From assembly GCA_046091285.1 (NCBI GenBank), contig JBJTBH010000081.1, positions 1-37,446 of the forward strand: a stretch of DNA of 37,446 nt. The letters are read 5' to 3'. The notes under the pieces are model-generated. The model searched no databases. It worked only from the letters and a program-made list of their open reading frames with translations, and had not been told where the DNA came from. Source of the stretch: CAIXOZ01 sp046091285. GTDB taxonomy: Bacteria > Cyanobacteriota > Cyanobacteriia > PCC-6307 > Cyanobiaceae. The position numbers were made by a program, and so were the translations under genes. Positions 8,223-16,560 of the stretch are shown piece after piece (within the stretch, counting starts at the first letter, position 1; every line of letters begins with the position of its first letter).

Positions 8223-9257
8223 ATGCGTTTCAGCAGCCTGCTCGGCCATCTCAGCGCCCTGGAGGCGAGCACTCCCCGCGATCTCGGCGAGGATCCCCTG
8301 CTCACGGGTGCCGCCGCCCTCGACCAGGCGGTGGCCGGTCAGCTGAGCTTCCTGGAGCGTGGCAATGCCCTGGCGGCTGCCCTGGCCGGCACCGGTGCCT
8401 CAGCGCTGCTGCTGCCGCTGGATGCCGAGCTGCAGGCCCTCGCCAGTGCCCAGGGGGTGGCCTGGGTCGCCGTCAGGGATCCGAGGCTGGCCTTTGCGGA
8501 AGCTCTCGAGGCCCTCCATCCGCGCCGCCTGCGACCAGCCGGCATTCATCCGAGTGCCGTGATTGATCCCGCCGCCCGGATCGGTGATGGGGTGCACATC
8601 GGTCCCCATGTGGTGATCGGTGAGGGCAGTGTGGTGGGCGATCGCTGCATCCTGCATGCCGGTGTTGTGCTTTACGACGACGTGCAGCTGGCGGAGAGCT
8701 GCGAGATCCATGCCGGCGCCGTGCTCCATCCCGGCAGCCGCCTGGCACGCGCCTGCGTGGTCCATTCCAATGCCGTGATCGGTTCCGAGGGCTTCGGGTT
8801 CGTGCCCACGGCCCAGGGCTGGCGCAAGATGCCGCAGACCGGTCTGGTGGTTCTCGAGGAAGCGGTGGAGGTGGGGTGTGGCACCACCATCGATCGTCCA
8901 TCGGTCGGGGAAACCCGGATCGGCGCCGGCACCAAGATCGACAACCTGGTGCAGATCGGCCATGGGGTGAGCACCGGTCAGGGCTGTGCCCTGGCGGCGC
9001 AGGTGGGGATCGCCGGTGGAGCCCGGCTCGGCGCCGGCGTCATTCTGGCCGGGCAGGTTGGGGTGGCCAACCGCGCCACGATCGGCGATGGCGCGATCGC
9101 CGCCTCCCAATCGGGGATCCATGGTGATGTGGCCGCCGGTGAGGTGGTGAGCGGCTACCCGGCGATCCCCAACCGCCTCTGGCTGCGTTGTTCAGCTGTC
9201 TTTTCAAAGCTGCCGGAGATGGCCCGTACCCTGCGTCAGCTCAAGTCGGAGTCGTAG
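8223..9257 (+). CDS. lpxD: UDP-3-O-acylglucosamine N-acyltransferase (lipid A synthesis)
   Basis: 344 residues. An N-terminal uridine-binding domain (about 1-100, with LTGAAALDQAVAGQLSFLE) precedes a left-handed beta-helix of hexapeptide repeats (IHPSAVIDPAARIGDGVHIG through HGDVAAGEVVSGYPAIP). The catalytic histidine is in NLVQIGHGV near residue 246. The enzyme transfers a 3-hydroxyacyl chain to the 2-amino group of UDP-3-O-acylglucosamine, the third step of lipid A synthesis. The presence of lpxD shows an outer membrane with lipid A, as expected for a freshwater or coastal picocyanobacterium. ATG 8223 was chosen because it gives the normal N-terminus (MRFSSLLGHLSALE). leuB follows after 27 bases. 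Confidence 0.93.
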   Translation: MRFSSLLGHLSALEASTPRDLGEDPLLTGAAALDQAVAGQLSFLERGNALAAALAGTGASALLLPLDAELQALASAQGVAWVAVRDPRLAFAEALEALHPRRLRPAGIHPSAVIDPAARIGDGVHIGPHVVIGEGSVVGDRCILHAGVVLYDDVQLAESCEIHAGAVLHPGSRLARACVVHSNAVIGSEGFGFVPTAQGWRKMPQTGLVVLEEAVEVGCGTTIDRPSVGETRIGAGTKIDNLVQIGHGVSTGQGCALAAQVGIAGGARLGAGVILAGQVGVANRATIGDGAIAASQSGIHGDVAAGEVVSGYPAIPNRLWLRCSAVFSKLPEMARTLRQLKSES

Positions 9258-9284
9258 CCTCGGCTTCAGCGCATCTCGGCCTGC

Positions 9285-10364
9285 ATGACCAGCTATCGGA
9301 TCACCCTGTTGCCCGGGGATGGGATCGGCCCCGAGATCACAGCAGTGACCCGGCAGCTCCTGGATGCCGTGTCCCGTCGCCATGGCTTCAGCCTCAGCTA
9401 TGACGAGCAGCCGGTGGGCGGAGCGGCGATCGATGCCACCGGTTCTCCGCTTCCCGAGAGCACCCTGGCGGCGTGCCGCCAGGCGGATGCGGTGCTTCTT
9501 GCCGCCATCGGCAGCCCGCAGTACGACACGCTGCCCCGGGAGAAGCGCCCTGAGACCGGGCTTCTGGCGTTGCGTGCCGGCCTCGGTCTGTTCGCCAACC
9601 TCCGTCCCGTCAAGACGATTCCCGCCCTGATCGATGCCAGCACCCTGCGCCCGGAGGTGATCAGTGGGGTGGATCTTCTGGTGGTGCGGGAGCTCACCGG
9701 TGGCATCTACTTCGGGACCCCCAAGGGCCGCATCCAGACCGAGGACGGCGAGCGCGCCTTCAATACGATGGTCTATTCGAGCGGGGAGGTGGATCGGATT
9801 GCCCGTGTCGGCTTTGATCTGGCGCAGCAGCGTCGCGGTGAACTCTGTTCGGTCGACAAGGCCAACGTGCTCGATGTCAGCCAGCTGTGGCGCGAACGGG
9901 TGGATCGCCTGGCTCCTGACTACCCGGGCGTCAGTGTCAGCCATCTCTACGTCGACAACGCCGCCATGCAGCTGGTGCGGGCCCCGCGCCAGTTCGATGT
10001 GCTCCTGACCGGCAACCTCTTCGGCGACATCCTCAGTGATGAGGCGGCGATGCTCACCGGTTCGATCGGCATGCTTCCCTCGGCGTCCCTGGGCTCGTCG
10101 GGTCCGGGCCTGTTTGAGCCGGTGCATGGTTCCGCTCCGGACATCGCCGGTCAGGACAAAGCCAATCCGATGGCCATGGTGCTGTCGGCGGCGATGATGC
10201 TGCGGATCGGGCTGCGCCAGGAGGCGGATGCTGCCGCGCTGGAGCAGGCCGTTGATGCGGTGCTGGCCGCCGGGTACCGAACCGGAGATCTGATGGCGGA
10301 GGGCTGCACTCACCTGGGTTGTGCCGCCATGGGCGAGCAGCTGTTGCGACAGCTGGAGACCTGA
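9285..10364 (+). CDS. leuB: 3-isopropylmalate dehydrogenase
   Basis: 359 residues, standard length. It oxidises and decarboxylates 3-isopropylmalate with NAD in leucine synthesis. Hallmarks are the N-terminal LLPGDGIGPEITA, substrate-binding arginines in LRAGLGLFANLRPVK, RELTGGIYFGTPKGR, the metal-binding DVLLTGNLFGDILSDEAAML, and the NAD-binding GLFEPVHGSAPDIAGQDKANP that separates LeuB from isocitrate dehydrogenase. ATG 9285 fits the family N-terminus. It is followed 67 bases later by phosphoribulokinase. Confidence 0.95.
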   Translation: MTSYRITLLPGDGIGPEITAVTRQLLDAVSRRHGFSLSYDEQPVGGAAIDATGSPLPESTLAACRQADAVLLAAIGSPQYDTLPREKRPETGLLALRAGLGLFANLRPVKTIPALIDASTLRPEVISGVDLLVVRELTGGIYFGTPKGRIQTEDGERAFNTMVYSSGEVDRIARVGFDLAQQRRGELCSVDKANVLDVSQLWRERVDRLAPDYPGVSVSHLYVDNAAMQLVRAPRQFDVLLTGNLFGDILSDEAAMLTGSIGMLPSASLGSSGPGLFEPVHGSAPDIAGQDKANPMAMVLSAAMMLRIGLRQEADAAALEQAVDAVLAAGYRTGDLMAEGCTHLGCAAMGEQLLRQLET

Positions 10365-10431
10365 TCGAGGTTCTGACGGGAGAACGGCCCTCCGACCTGC
10401 GAGAATCGCGTCGATTTTTCTTCCTGCGCCG

Positions 10432-11334
10432 ATGTCCAAGCGTCACCCCGTTGTGGCTGTCACCGGGTCCTCCGGCGCAGGAACCAGCACGGTCAAACGC
10501 GCCTTCGAGCACATCTTCAAGCGCGAAGGCATCACGCCGGCGGTCGTCGAAGGCGACAGTTACCACCGCTTTGAGCGGGGCCCCATGAAGGAGGCCATGG
10601 CCGCCGCCCTGGCGAAGGGCGAGAACTTCTCCCACTTCGGCCCGGAAGCGAACCTGTTCGACAAGCTCGAGGAGCTGTTCCGCACCTACGGCGAGACCGG
10701 CAGCGGCCAGAAGCGTTATTACCTCCATTCCGTCGAGGAGGCCGCTGAGCACAATGGGCGTCTCGGCACCAATCTTGAGCCCGGACAGTTCACCCCCTGG
10801 GAAACGATCCCTTCCGGCACCGACCTCCTCTTCTACGAGGGTCTGCATGGCGGTGTGAAGGGTGACGGCTACGACGTGGCCGGCCTGGCGGACCTGCTGG
10901 TGGGTGTGGTGCCGGTGGTGAATCTGGAGTGGATCCAGAAGATCGCCCGCGACAACAAGGAACGGGGCTACTCGGCCGAGGCCACCGTGGACACGATCCT
11001 GCGCCGGATGCCTGATTACATCAATCACATCTGCCCGCAGTTCAGCCAGACCGACATCAATTTCCAGCGGGTCTCCACCGTGGACACCTCGAATCCCTTC
11101 ATGATTCGAGATATCCCTACCCCCGATGAATCCTTCGTGATCATTCACTTCCGCAAGGGAGCCCGGGAGAAGTGGGGGATTGATTTCACCTACCTCCTCG
11201 ACATGATCCACGACTCATTCATGTCCAGTCCGACCTCGATCGTGGTCAATGGCGGCAAGATGGGTTTTGCGATGGAGCTGATCCTCACCCCGATCATCCA
11301 TCGTCTGATCGAGGAAAAGAAAAAGCTCGCCTGA
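10432..11334 (+). CDS. prk: Phosphoribulokinase, proteobacterial (class I) type
   Basis: A 300-residue Calvin-cycle kinase making ribulose-1,5-bisphosphate from ribulose 5-phosphate. The start is ATG 10432, giving MSKRHPVVAVTGSSGAGTST with the phosphate loop at residues 12-20; open frame upstream of it is not conserved. Other landmarks are VEGDSYHRFE, FYEGLHGGVKGDGYDVAGLA, VVNLEWIQKIARDN, PQFSQTDINFQRV and VDTSNPFMIRDIPTPDES. It aligns by eye along its whole length with Rhodobacter CbbP (class I), not with the roughly 330-residue class II enzyme of plants and beta-cyanobacteria. I find one cysteine only (in HICPQFS), so the redox cysteine pair near the P-loop is absent and thioredoxin/CP12-type disulfide control of this chain is not expected. 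Confidence 0.93.
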   Translation: MSKRHPVVAVTGSSGAGTSTVKRAFEHIFKREGITPAVVEGDSYHRFERGPMKEAMAAALAKGENFSHFGPEANLFDKLEELFRTYGETGSGQKRYYLHSVEEAAEHNGRLGTNLEPGQFTPWETIPSGTDLLFYEGLHGGVKGDGYDVAGLADLLVGVVPVVNLEWIQKIARDNKERGYSAEATVDTILRRMPDYINHICPQFSQTDINFQRVSTVDTSNPFMIRDIPTPDESFVIIHFRKGAREKWGIDFTYLLDMIHDSFMSSPTSIVVNGGKMGFAMELILTPIIHRLIEEKKKLA

Positions 11335-11385
11335 TCGCTGTTTCCGGCGGTGGGCCCCTTAGGCTGGATCCACCGAAAGGATCCG

Positions 11386-11799
11386 GTGAGGTCAATTTCC
11401 TTCACCACCACCAAAACGGGCTCCACCTCAGACCTTCGTGTCAGGGGGGAGCCTGTTTCGTTTGTGATCCAGGGGGCCGGGGCGGGTCAGGCGCGCAACG
11501 ATCCGAGTGTGCGTCTCGATCAGGTCGACAGTCGCACCGTGATCGGTCGGGCCCGCATGGTCTATCTGCAGCACATGACCCGGTCCCCATCGGCAGTGGA
11601 GCCGCTCGGTGTGGTCCTGGTCGAAGAGTTGGCCGCTGGAAGTTCCCGGCGTGCATCCGAGGCCTCGGGCTCAGCTGTTCAGGGTCGGGTGGTCTTCGAA
11701 TGCCCGGTGCTTCTGCCCAGTGAGATCTATGTGCCCCTGGAATGGTTGAAGAGCCGAGGTCCCCGCAGCCGAGGCACCCGTTCGTCCCAGAGGCCCTGA
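11386..11799 (+). CDS. Small conserved-type hypothetical protein between prk and pilD
   Basis: 137 residues from GTG 11386, which has a GAAAGG ribosome site 5 bases upstream; an in-frame GTG at 11350 would add 12 residues. Third codon positions are strongly G/C from about 11440 on, so the frame looks truly coding. The middle has short beta-like strands (SFVIQGAGAGQ, RTVIGRARMVYLQH, LGVVLVEEL) and the end GRVVFECPVLLPSEIYVPLEWL; the C-terminal tail is basic (RGPRSRGTRSSQRP). I recognise no domain. It ends one base before the prepilin peptidase start, so it is probably translated from the same message. Confidence 0.55.
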   Translation: MRSISFTTTKTGSTSDLRVRGEPVSFVIQGAGAGQARNDPSVRLDQVDSRTVIGRARMVYLQHMTRSPSAVEPLGVVLVEELAAGSSRRASEASGSAVQGRVVFECPVLLPSEIYVPLEWLKSRGPRSRGTRSSQRP

Positions 11800-11800
11800 C

Positions 11801-12640
11801 ATGGTTCCCGAATTGCCTGTGCTGCTGGGCCTGGCGGCCCTGATCGGCGCCTGTGTCGGCAGTTTCGTCAATGTGGTCGCCTGGCGCCTGCCCCGGGGGG
11901 AATCGTTCATCGCCTCCCGCAGCCATTGCCCCTGCTGCGGCAGCACCCTGGCCTGGTTTGAGCTGCTGCCCGTGGTGTCGTTCCTGCTGCTCGGCCGCCG
12001 CTGCGGCCACTGCAATCAGCCGATTTCCTGGCGTTATCCGTTGGTGGAGCTGCTCAGCGCCGGTCTCTGGGCCGCGATGGTGGTGGCCCATCCGCCCCTG
12101 CCCGGCGGCCCCAGCTGGTTGATCCTCGGGGCTGGCTGGTTGCTCGTGAGCTGGTTGCTGCCTCTGATGTTGATCGATCTCGATCGGCTCTGGTTGCCTG
12201 AGCCCCTCTGCCGCTGGGGCCTGGTGCTCGGCCTGCTGATCACGCTGGCGGTTGGCCTGGGTCAGGGCAGCTGGCAGATGCGCGAGCTGCTCTTTGATCA
12301 TCTCCTGGCGGCTGCCGTTGGTCTGCTGGCCCTGGAGGCCCTGAGCGGCCTCGGCTCCCTCTGGCTTGGACGCCCGGCGCTGGGTCTGGGGGACGCCAAA
12401 CTTGCCGCCCTGCTGGGCGCCTGGCTCGGACTGCAGGCCCTGGCTCTGACGCTGGCCCTGGCGATCGTGCTCGGTGCACTGGTCGGTTCCCTGGCTCGGA
12501 TGATGGGGCGGCTCGGACCGTTGCAGCCCTTCCCTTTCGGACCGTTCCTGGGAGCTGCCGCCGTTGTGATCTGGCTGGGAGGGGTCGATCCCTGGCTGGC
12601 GCTTCTGGCCTCTCTGGTGCCTCCCGGTTCCGTGATCTGA
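11801..12640 (+). CDS. pilD: Prepilin peptidase / N-methyltransferase (A24 family)
   Basis: A 279-residue polytopic membrane enzyme that cuts type IV prepilin leaders and methylates the new N-terminus. The N-terminal methyltransferase part has the family motif GSFVNVVAWRLPRGESF and two CxxC pairs (Cys43/46 and Cys68/71) that bind zinc. The aspartyl protease motifs are MLIDLDRLWLPEPL (first Asp of the pair) and the C-terminal GLGDAKLAALLGAWLG (GxGD). About eight hydrophobic segments follow. A complete PilD points to type IV pili or pseudopili elsewhere in the genome, for DNA uptake or adhesion; no pilin lies in this window. It starts 1 base after the preceding small gene. Confidence 0.93.
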   Translation: MVPELPVLLGLAALIGACVGSFVNVVAWRLPRGESFIASRSHCPCCGSTLAWFELLPVVSFLLLGRRCGHCNQPISWRYPLVELLSAGLWAAMVVAHPPLPGGPSWLILGAGWLLVSWLLPLMLIDLDRLWLPEPLCRWGLVLGLLITLAVGLGQGSWQMRELLFDHLLAAAVGLLALEALSGLGSLWLGRPALGLGDAKLAALLGAWLGLQALALTLALAIVLGALVGSLARMMGRLGPLQPFPFGPFLGAAAVVIWLGGVDPWLALLASLVPPGSVI

Positions 12641-12775
12641 GATCTGAACGGCGTTGCCGTCCTTCGAGGCAGCTGGCGGATGTCCCAGGCGAGGGTCGAC
12701 GGAGGGGGGCGATGGCATGCCGTCATCGCGGCGTCACGGTTCCGATCTTTAATGGCTGTGATCTGATCCCGTCCC

Positions 12776-13651
12776 GTGTCGCTCTTCGACTGGTTTGCCG
12801 ATCGCCGCAAGGTCGCCCCCACGGTGCGCAATGCCCAGGAGGTCAATGATGACGATGGTCTCTGGAGCAAATGTCCCGAATGCGGACTGGTCTCCTATCG
12901 CAAGGATCTGATCGCCAATGCCAGCGTCTGCTCCGGCTGCGGCTATCACCACCGGATTTTCAGCGACGAGCGCATTCGTCTGATTGCCGATCCCGAGAGC
13001 TTCGAGCCGATCGATGCGGATCTGGCTCCGGTGGATGCCCTGGCCTTCAAGGATCGGCGCAGCTATGCGGATCGCATCCGCGACAGTCAGGGGAGCACGG
13101 GTCTGCGCGATGCCGTGATCACGGGCCTCTGCCGGCTGGAGGGCCTGCCGCTGGCGCTGGGTGTGATGGATTTCCGCTTCATGGGCGGATCGATGGGCTC
13201 GGTGGTGGGTGAAAAGCTGACCCGCCTGATCGAGTGCGCCACGGAACGGGGTCTGCCGGTGCTGGTGGTCTGCTCGTCGGGAGGCGCCCGGATGCAGGAA
13301 GGGATGTTGAGCCTGATGCAGATGGCCAAGATTTCCGGCGCCCTGGAGCACCATCGCCAGGCCGGTCTGCTTTATCTGCCGCTTCTCTCCCATCCCACCA
13401 CCGGAGGTGTCACCGCCAGTTTCGCCATGCTTGGTGATCTGATCCTGGCGGAACCGCGGGCGTTGATCGGTTTTGCAGGCCGGCGGGTGATCGAGCAGAC
13501 CCTGCGCGAGAAACTCCCCGATGATTTCCAGACGGCTGAGTACCTGCAGGATCATGGCTTTGTTGATCTGATCGTGCCCAGGACCCGCCTCCGGAGCACC
13601 CTGGCGGGGCTGCTGCGCCTGCATGGTGTCCGCTCCGCCCTGCCGGCCTGA
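12776..13651 (+). CDS. accD: Acetyl-CoA carboxylase carboxyltransferase subunit beta
   Basis: 291 residues from GTG 12776 (MSLFDWFADRRKVAP). The N-terminal zinc ribbon uses Cys33, Cys36, Cys52 and Cys55 (KCPECG and CSGCGY). The carboxyltransferase core follows: GVMDFRFMGGSMGSVVGEKL, VLVVCSSGGARMQEGMLSLMQMAK, PTTGGVTASFAMLGD and GFAGRRVIEQTL. With AccA it transfers carboxyl from biotin carboxyl carrier protein to acetyl-CoA to form malonyl-CoA for fatty acids. The 135 bases upstream hold no gene and may carry its promoter; I could not define one. The next gene starts 3 bases after its stop. Confidence 0.95.
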   Translation: MSLFDWFADRRKVAPTVRNAQEVNDDDGLWSKCPECGLVSYRKDLIANASVCSGCGYHHRIFSDERIRLIADPESFEPIDADLAPVDALAFKDRRSYADRIRDSQGSTGLRDAVITGLCRLEGLPLALGVMDFRFMGGSMGSVVGEKLTRLIECATERGLPVLVVCSSGGARMQEGMLSLMQMAKISGALEHHRQAGLLYLPLLSHPTTGGVTASFAMLGDLILAEPRALIGFAGRRVIEQTLREKLPDDFQTAEYLQDHGFVDLIVPRTRLRSTLAGLLRLHGVRSALPA

Positions 13652-13654
13652 GCG

Positions 13655-14197
13655 ATGAGACCCCTTTCAACCCATCCCATCAGGCCTTCCATCAGGCCTC
13701 CGATGCCCAGGCTCCTGTCCTTCCGGGGGCGAAGAGGCCTGGTGCCCTTGATCGCTGACCGTCTGCTGCCACTGCTGGTCGCGATCGTGATTCTGATGGC
13801 ACCCGCTTGCCCGCCGGTCTGGGCCGGACCGGTGGAGTGGCATGAAGTTCCAGCCACCGTGGACGGTCGCCAGTGGTGGGATTCCGGCAGCCTGCGCTTC
13901 AGCCGCGGCGGTTATCTGACCGTGCTCAGCCGCTTTCAGCCGGCCTCGCCGGCGCCAGCGCCCTCCGGGGCCGCTGCAGGGACGGAACCGCCGGAGAGAC
14001 CTGCCCCCAGCACCCTGTATGTGATGGAGATCGATTGCGATGAATCCCTGTATCGCGATCGTTCAGTCAATGGCTTTCATCAGTTCTCCCCTCAGTGGCA
14101 ACCGGTGGTGGCCGATGACCTGATCGGTGAGGTGATCGTTGAGGCCTGTGCCGCCGGTTCTGCCCGGATTCAGGCCGGCGAGGGTCGCGGGGTCTGA
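13655..14197 (+). CDS. Secreted/periplasmic hypothetical protein
   Basis: 180 residues from ATG 13655, or 164 from ATG 13703 (MPRLLSFRGRRGLVP). A basic region followed by a hydrophobic core (LLPLLVAIVILMAPACPPVWA, about 37-57) is a signal peptide; cleavage after VWA is likely, giving mature GPVEWHEVPATVDG. The mature part has WWDSGSLRFSRGGYLTVLSRF, a proline/alanine-rich loop, then LYVMEIDCDESLYRDRSVNG and a short final helix ending in a cysteine (VEACAAG). Two mature cysteines could form a disulfide. I do not recognise a named family, but neighbours and codon use support a real gene. It is likely co-transcribed with accD. Confidence 0.65.
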   Translation: MRPLSTHPIRPSIRPPMPRLLSFRGRRGLVPLIADRLLPLLVAIVILMAPACPPVWAGPVEWHEVPATVDGRQWWDSGSLRFSRGGYLTVLSRFQPASPAPAPSGAAAGTEPPERPAPSTLYVMEIDCDESLYRDRSVNGFHQFSPQWQPVVADDLIGEVIVEACAAGSARIQAGEGRGV

Positions 14198-14221
14198 GCG
14201 GAGCTGCGGAGCTGCGGAGCT
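14198..14221 (+). repeat. Three perfect copies of the 8-mer GCGGAGCT
   Basis: The unit GCGGAGCT occurs three times head to tail directly after the stop codon of the secreted hypothetical gene and before the oxidoreductase start. No T-run follows, so it is not a simple terminator. It may be slippage-prone simple sequence. Confidence 0.8.
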
Positions 14222-14247
14222 TTAGCCTTGCCGCGCTCCTCCGGCGT

Positions 14248-15354
14248 GTGCAATCCGTGGCCAAGGTTCCGTTTCGATCGAGCCGGCCGCTGCGGGTGGC
14301 GATCGCCGGGCTGGGCTTCGGTGAAGCTGTTCATCTCAAGGCCCTCACCAGTCAGAGCGCCACTGAGCCCGTCGCGCTCTGGCATCCACGTCAGGAGCGG
14401 CTGGACAGGGCCTGCCTGGCCAGTGGCTTGCCGGGAACGACCGATTTCAGCGCCCTGCTGGCTGATCCGGCTGTCGAGGCCATCGTGATCGCCACACCTC
14501 CAGGTCCCAGGTTCGAGCTCGCCAGAGCAGCCCTGGAAGCCGGCAAGCATCTGATGCTCGAGAAGCCCGTCGCCCTGGAGCCGGCCCAGGTGGAGGAGCT
14601 CCAGCGTCTGGCGCTGCGAGCGCGGCTGACGGTGGCCGTGGATTTCGAATACCGGGCGGTGCCCTTGTTTCAGCAGGCGGCTGAATGGATCCAGCAGGGG
14701 CGGCTCGGCCCGCTGCATCTGGTCACCCTCAACTGGCTGATGGGAAGCCGCGCCAATCCTGAACGTCCCTGGAACTGGTATTCCCAGCGATCGGAAGGTG
14801 GCGGGGTGCTCGGCTCGCTGGGCACCCATGCCTTCGATACCCTGCACTGGCTCGTCGGACCGACCCTCCGGCTGCAGGCGCAGCTGAGCACCGTCATCGC
14901 AGACCGTCCCCTGGCCGATGGCAGCGGTCACCGTGCCCCGGTGGATGCCGACGATGTGGCTCTGGTGCAGCTTGAACTCGAAACGGCCGCAGGGGCATCC
15001 GTTCCCGCTCAGATGACGCTTTCGTCGGTCGCCAGCCGTGGCCGCGGCTACTGGATCGAGCTCTATGGCCGGGAAGGAACCCTGGTGCTCGGGTCCTCCA
15101 ACCAGGCCGATTACGTGCATGGATTCCAGCTCTGGATCTCCCAGGGCGGTGAGCCCCTGCGGCCGGTGCCGGCCGATCCCAGGCTGGCCTTTGCCCGCAC
15201 CTGGGAGGATGGCAGGATCGCTCCGGTGGAGCGCCTTCATGGCTGGTGGGCCGAGGCGATCCGGAGCGGCCGGCCGATGGTGCCGGGTCTGGCCGAGGCC
15301 CTGGCCAGTGAGCGGTGCTGCGCGGACGCCAGAGGCCTGCACGGCATCCTCTAA
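14248..15354 (+). CDS. Gfo/Idh/MocA family NAD(P)-dependent oxidoreductase
   Basis: 368 residues from GTG 14248 (GTG 14257 is also possible). The N-terminal Rossmann domain starts LRVAIAGLGFGEAVHLKAL and carries AIVIATPPGPRFELARAALEAGK followed by the catalytic-site motif LEKPVALEP (EKP). The C-terminal domain holds GGGVLGSLGTHAFDTLHWLVG with the usual D-x3-H helix. The family oxidises or reduces sugars, inositols, or biliverdin; nothing here identifies the substrate. The gene lies between accD and fba, an order I recall from picocyanobacterial genomes, so it is probably old and vertically inherited. Family sure, substrate unknown. Confidence 0.85.
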   Translation: MQSVAKVPFRSSRPLRVAIAGLGFGEAVHLKALTSQSATEPVALWHPRQERLDRACLASGLPGTTDFSALLADPAVEAIVIATPPGPRFELARAALEAGKHLMLEKPVALEPAQVEELQRLALRARLTVAVDFEYRAVPLFQQAAEWIQQGRLGPLHLVTLNWLMGSRANPERPWNWYSQRSEGGGVLGSLGTHAFDTLHWLVGPTLRLQAQLSTVIADRPLADGSGHRAPVDADDVALVQLELETAAGASVPAQMTLSSVASRGRGYWIELYGREGTLVLGSSNQADYVHGFQLWISQGGEPLRPVPADPRLAFARTWEDGRIAPVERLHGWWAEAIRSGRPMVPGLAEALASERCCADARGLHGIL

Positions 15355-15435
15355 AGTGCCGACGGCCAAACTCGGTCATCAAGGCGGTGCCCTGATGCAT
15401 CGAGTCCCCTATCCGCCCCCGACCTGAGGTTTCCC

Positions 15436-16509
15436 ATGGCGCTCGTCCCGCTTCGACTGCTGCTGTACCATGCCGCTGAAAACGGCTATGGCATCCCTGC
15501 CTTCAACGTGAACAACCTGGAGCAGGTGCAGTCGATCATGGAGGCTGCCCATGAAACTGACAGCCCTGTGATCCTGCAGGCCTCCCGCGGGGCCCGTCAG
15601 TACGCCGGTGAGAATTTCCTGCGCCACCTGATCCTGGCGGCTGTCGAAACCTATCCCGACATCCCGGTGGTGATGCACCAGGACCACGGCAACAGCCCGG
15701 CCACCTGCTTCGGTGCCGCCGCCAACGGTTTCACCTCCGTGATGATGGACGGCTCCCTGGAAGCTGACGCCAAGACCCCCTCCAGCTACGAGTACAATGT
15801 CGCCGTCACCAGGGAAGTGGTGGACGTCGCCCACGCCATCGGTGTGAGTGTCGAAGGGGAACTGGGCTGCCTGGGCTCTCTGGAAACCGGCAAGGGTGAA
15901 GCCGAGGACGGCCATGGCTTCGAGGGCACGCTCGACCACAGCCAGCTGCTCACCGATCCCGCTGAAGCGGCTGATTTCGTCGCCAAGACCAAGGTCGATG
16001 CCCTGGCCATCGCCATCGGCACCAGCCACGGCGCTTACAAGTTCACCCGCAAGCCGACCGGTGAAGTGCTGGCCATCAGCCGCATCGCCGAGATTCACAA
16101 GGCCATCCCCAACACCCACCTGGTGATGCATGGCTCCAGTTCCGTTCCCCAGGAGTGGCTGGACATGATCAACAAGTTCGGTGGTGCCATCCCCGAGACC
16201 TACGGCGTGCCCGTGGAGGAAATCCAGGAGGGCATCCGTAACGGCGTGCGCAAGGTGAACATCGACACCGACAACCGCCTGGCCTTCACGGCTGCGATCC
16301 GTGAGGCTGCCGCCAAGGATCCCGCCAACTTCGACCCCCGCCACTTCAACAAGCCTGCCCGGGCTTACATGAAGCAGGTCTGCCTTGATCGTTACCAGCA
16401 GTTCTGGGCTGCCGGCAATGCCAGCAAGATCAAGCAGCGCGACATCAACTTCTACGCCGGCCTGTACGCCAAAGGCGCCCTTGATCCCAAGACGGCTGTC
16501 GCCGCCTGA
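15436..16509 (+). CDS. fbaA: Fructose-bisphosphate aldolase, class II (Calvin-cycle subtype)
   Basis: 357 residues. The zinc aldolase condenses dihydroxyacetone phosphate with glyceraldehyde 3-phosphate (or erythrose 4-phosphate) in the Calvin cycle and gluconeogenesis. Motifs are YGIPAFNVNNLEQVQSIMEA, the metal-binding VVMHQDHGNS, MMDGSLEADAKTPSSYEYN, GEAEDGHGFEG, AIAIGTSHGAYKF, LVMHGSSSVPQEW and the phosphate-binding VRKVNIDTDNRLAFTAAIRE. Length and the insert pattern match the Calvin-type group. Codon use is strongly biased to C-ending codons, as in highly expressed genes. The 81 bases upstream likely hold a promoter, not resolved. A strong terminator follows within 30 bases. Confidence 0.95.
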   Translation: MALVPLRLLLYHAAENGYGIPAFNVNNLEQVQSIMEAAHETDSPVILQASRGARQYAGENFLRHLILAAVETYPDIPVVMHQDHGNSPATCFGAAANGFTSVMMDGSLEADAKTPSSYEYNVAVTREVVDVAHAIGVSVEGELGCLGSLETGKGEAEDGHGFEGTLDHSQLLTDPAEAADFVAKTKVDALAIAIGTSHGAYKFTRKPTGEVLAISRIAEIHKAIPNTHLVMHGSSSVPQEWLDMINKFGGAIPETYGVPVEEIQEGIRNGVRKVNIDTDNRLAFTAAIREAAAKDPANFDPRHFNKPARAYMKQVCLDRYQQFWAAGNASKIKQRDINFYAGLYAKGALDPKTAVAA

Positions 16510-16529
16510 TCATCGTTAGGTTGATTGTT

Positions 16530-16556
16530 AAAGGGCCCCACTGGGGCCCTTTTTTA
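16530..16556 (+). terminator. Rho-independent terminator after fbaA
   Basis: A perfect 10-base-pair stem (AAAGGGCCCC with GGGGCCCTTT), a 3-base loop ACT, and a run of six T at 16550-16555. It ends the long plus-strand run of genes. It also lies just past the 3' end of the opposite-strand CsgG-like gene, where the reverse strand offers only a weak T-run. Confidence 0.9.
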
Positions 16557-16560
16557 TTCC

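Noticed and set aside
9204..10439. 411-codon antisense frame across leuB
   Set aside because: LeuB is unmistakable on the plus strand; the antisense protein has no recognisable features.
15356..15427. 23-codon frame GTG 15356 to TGA before fbaA
   Set aside because: Proline-rich, no ribosome site, no known leader peptide of this kind.
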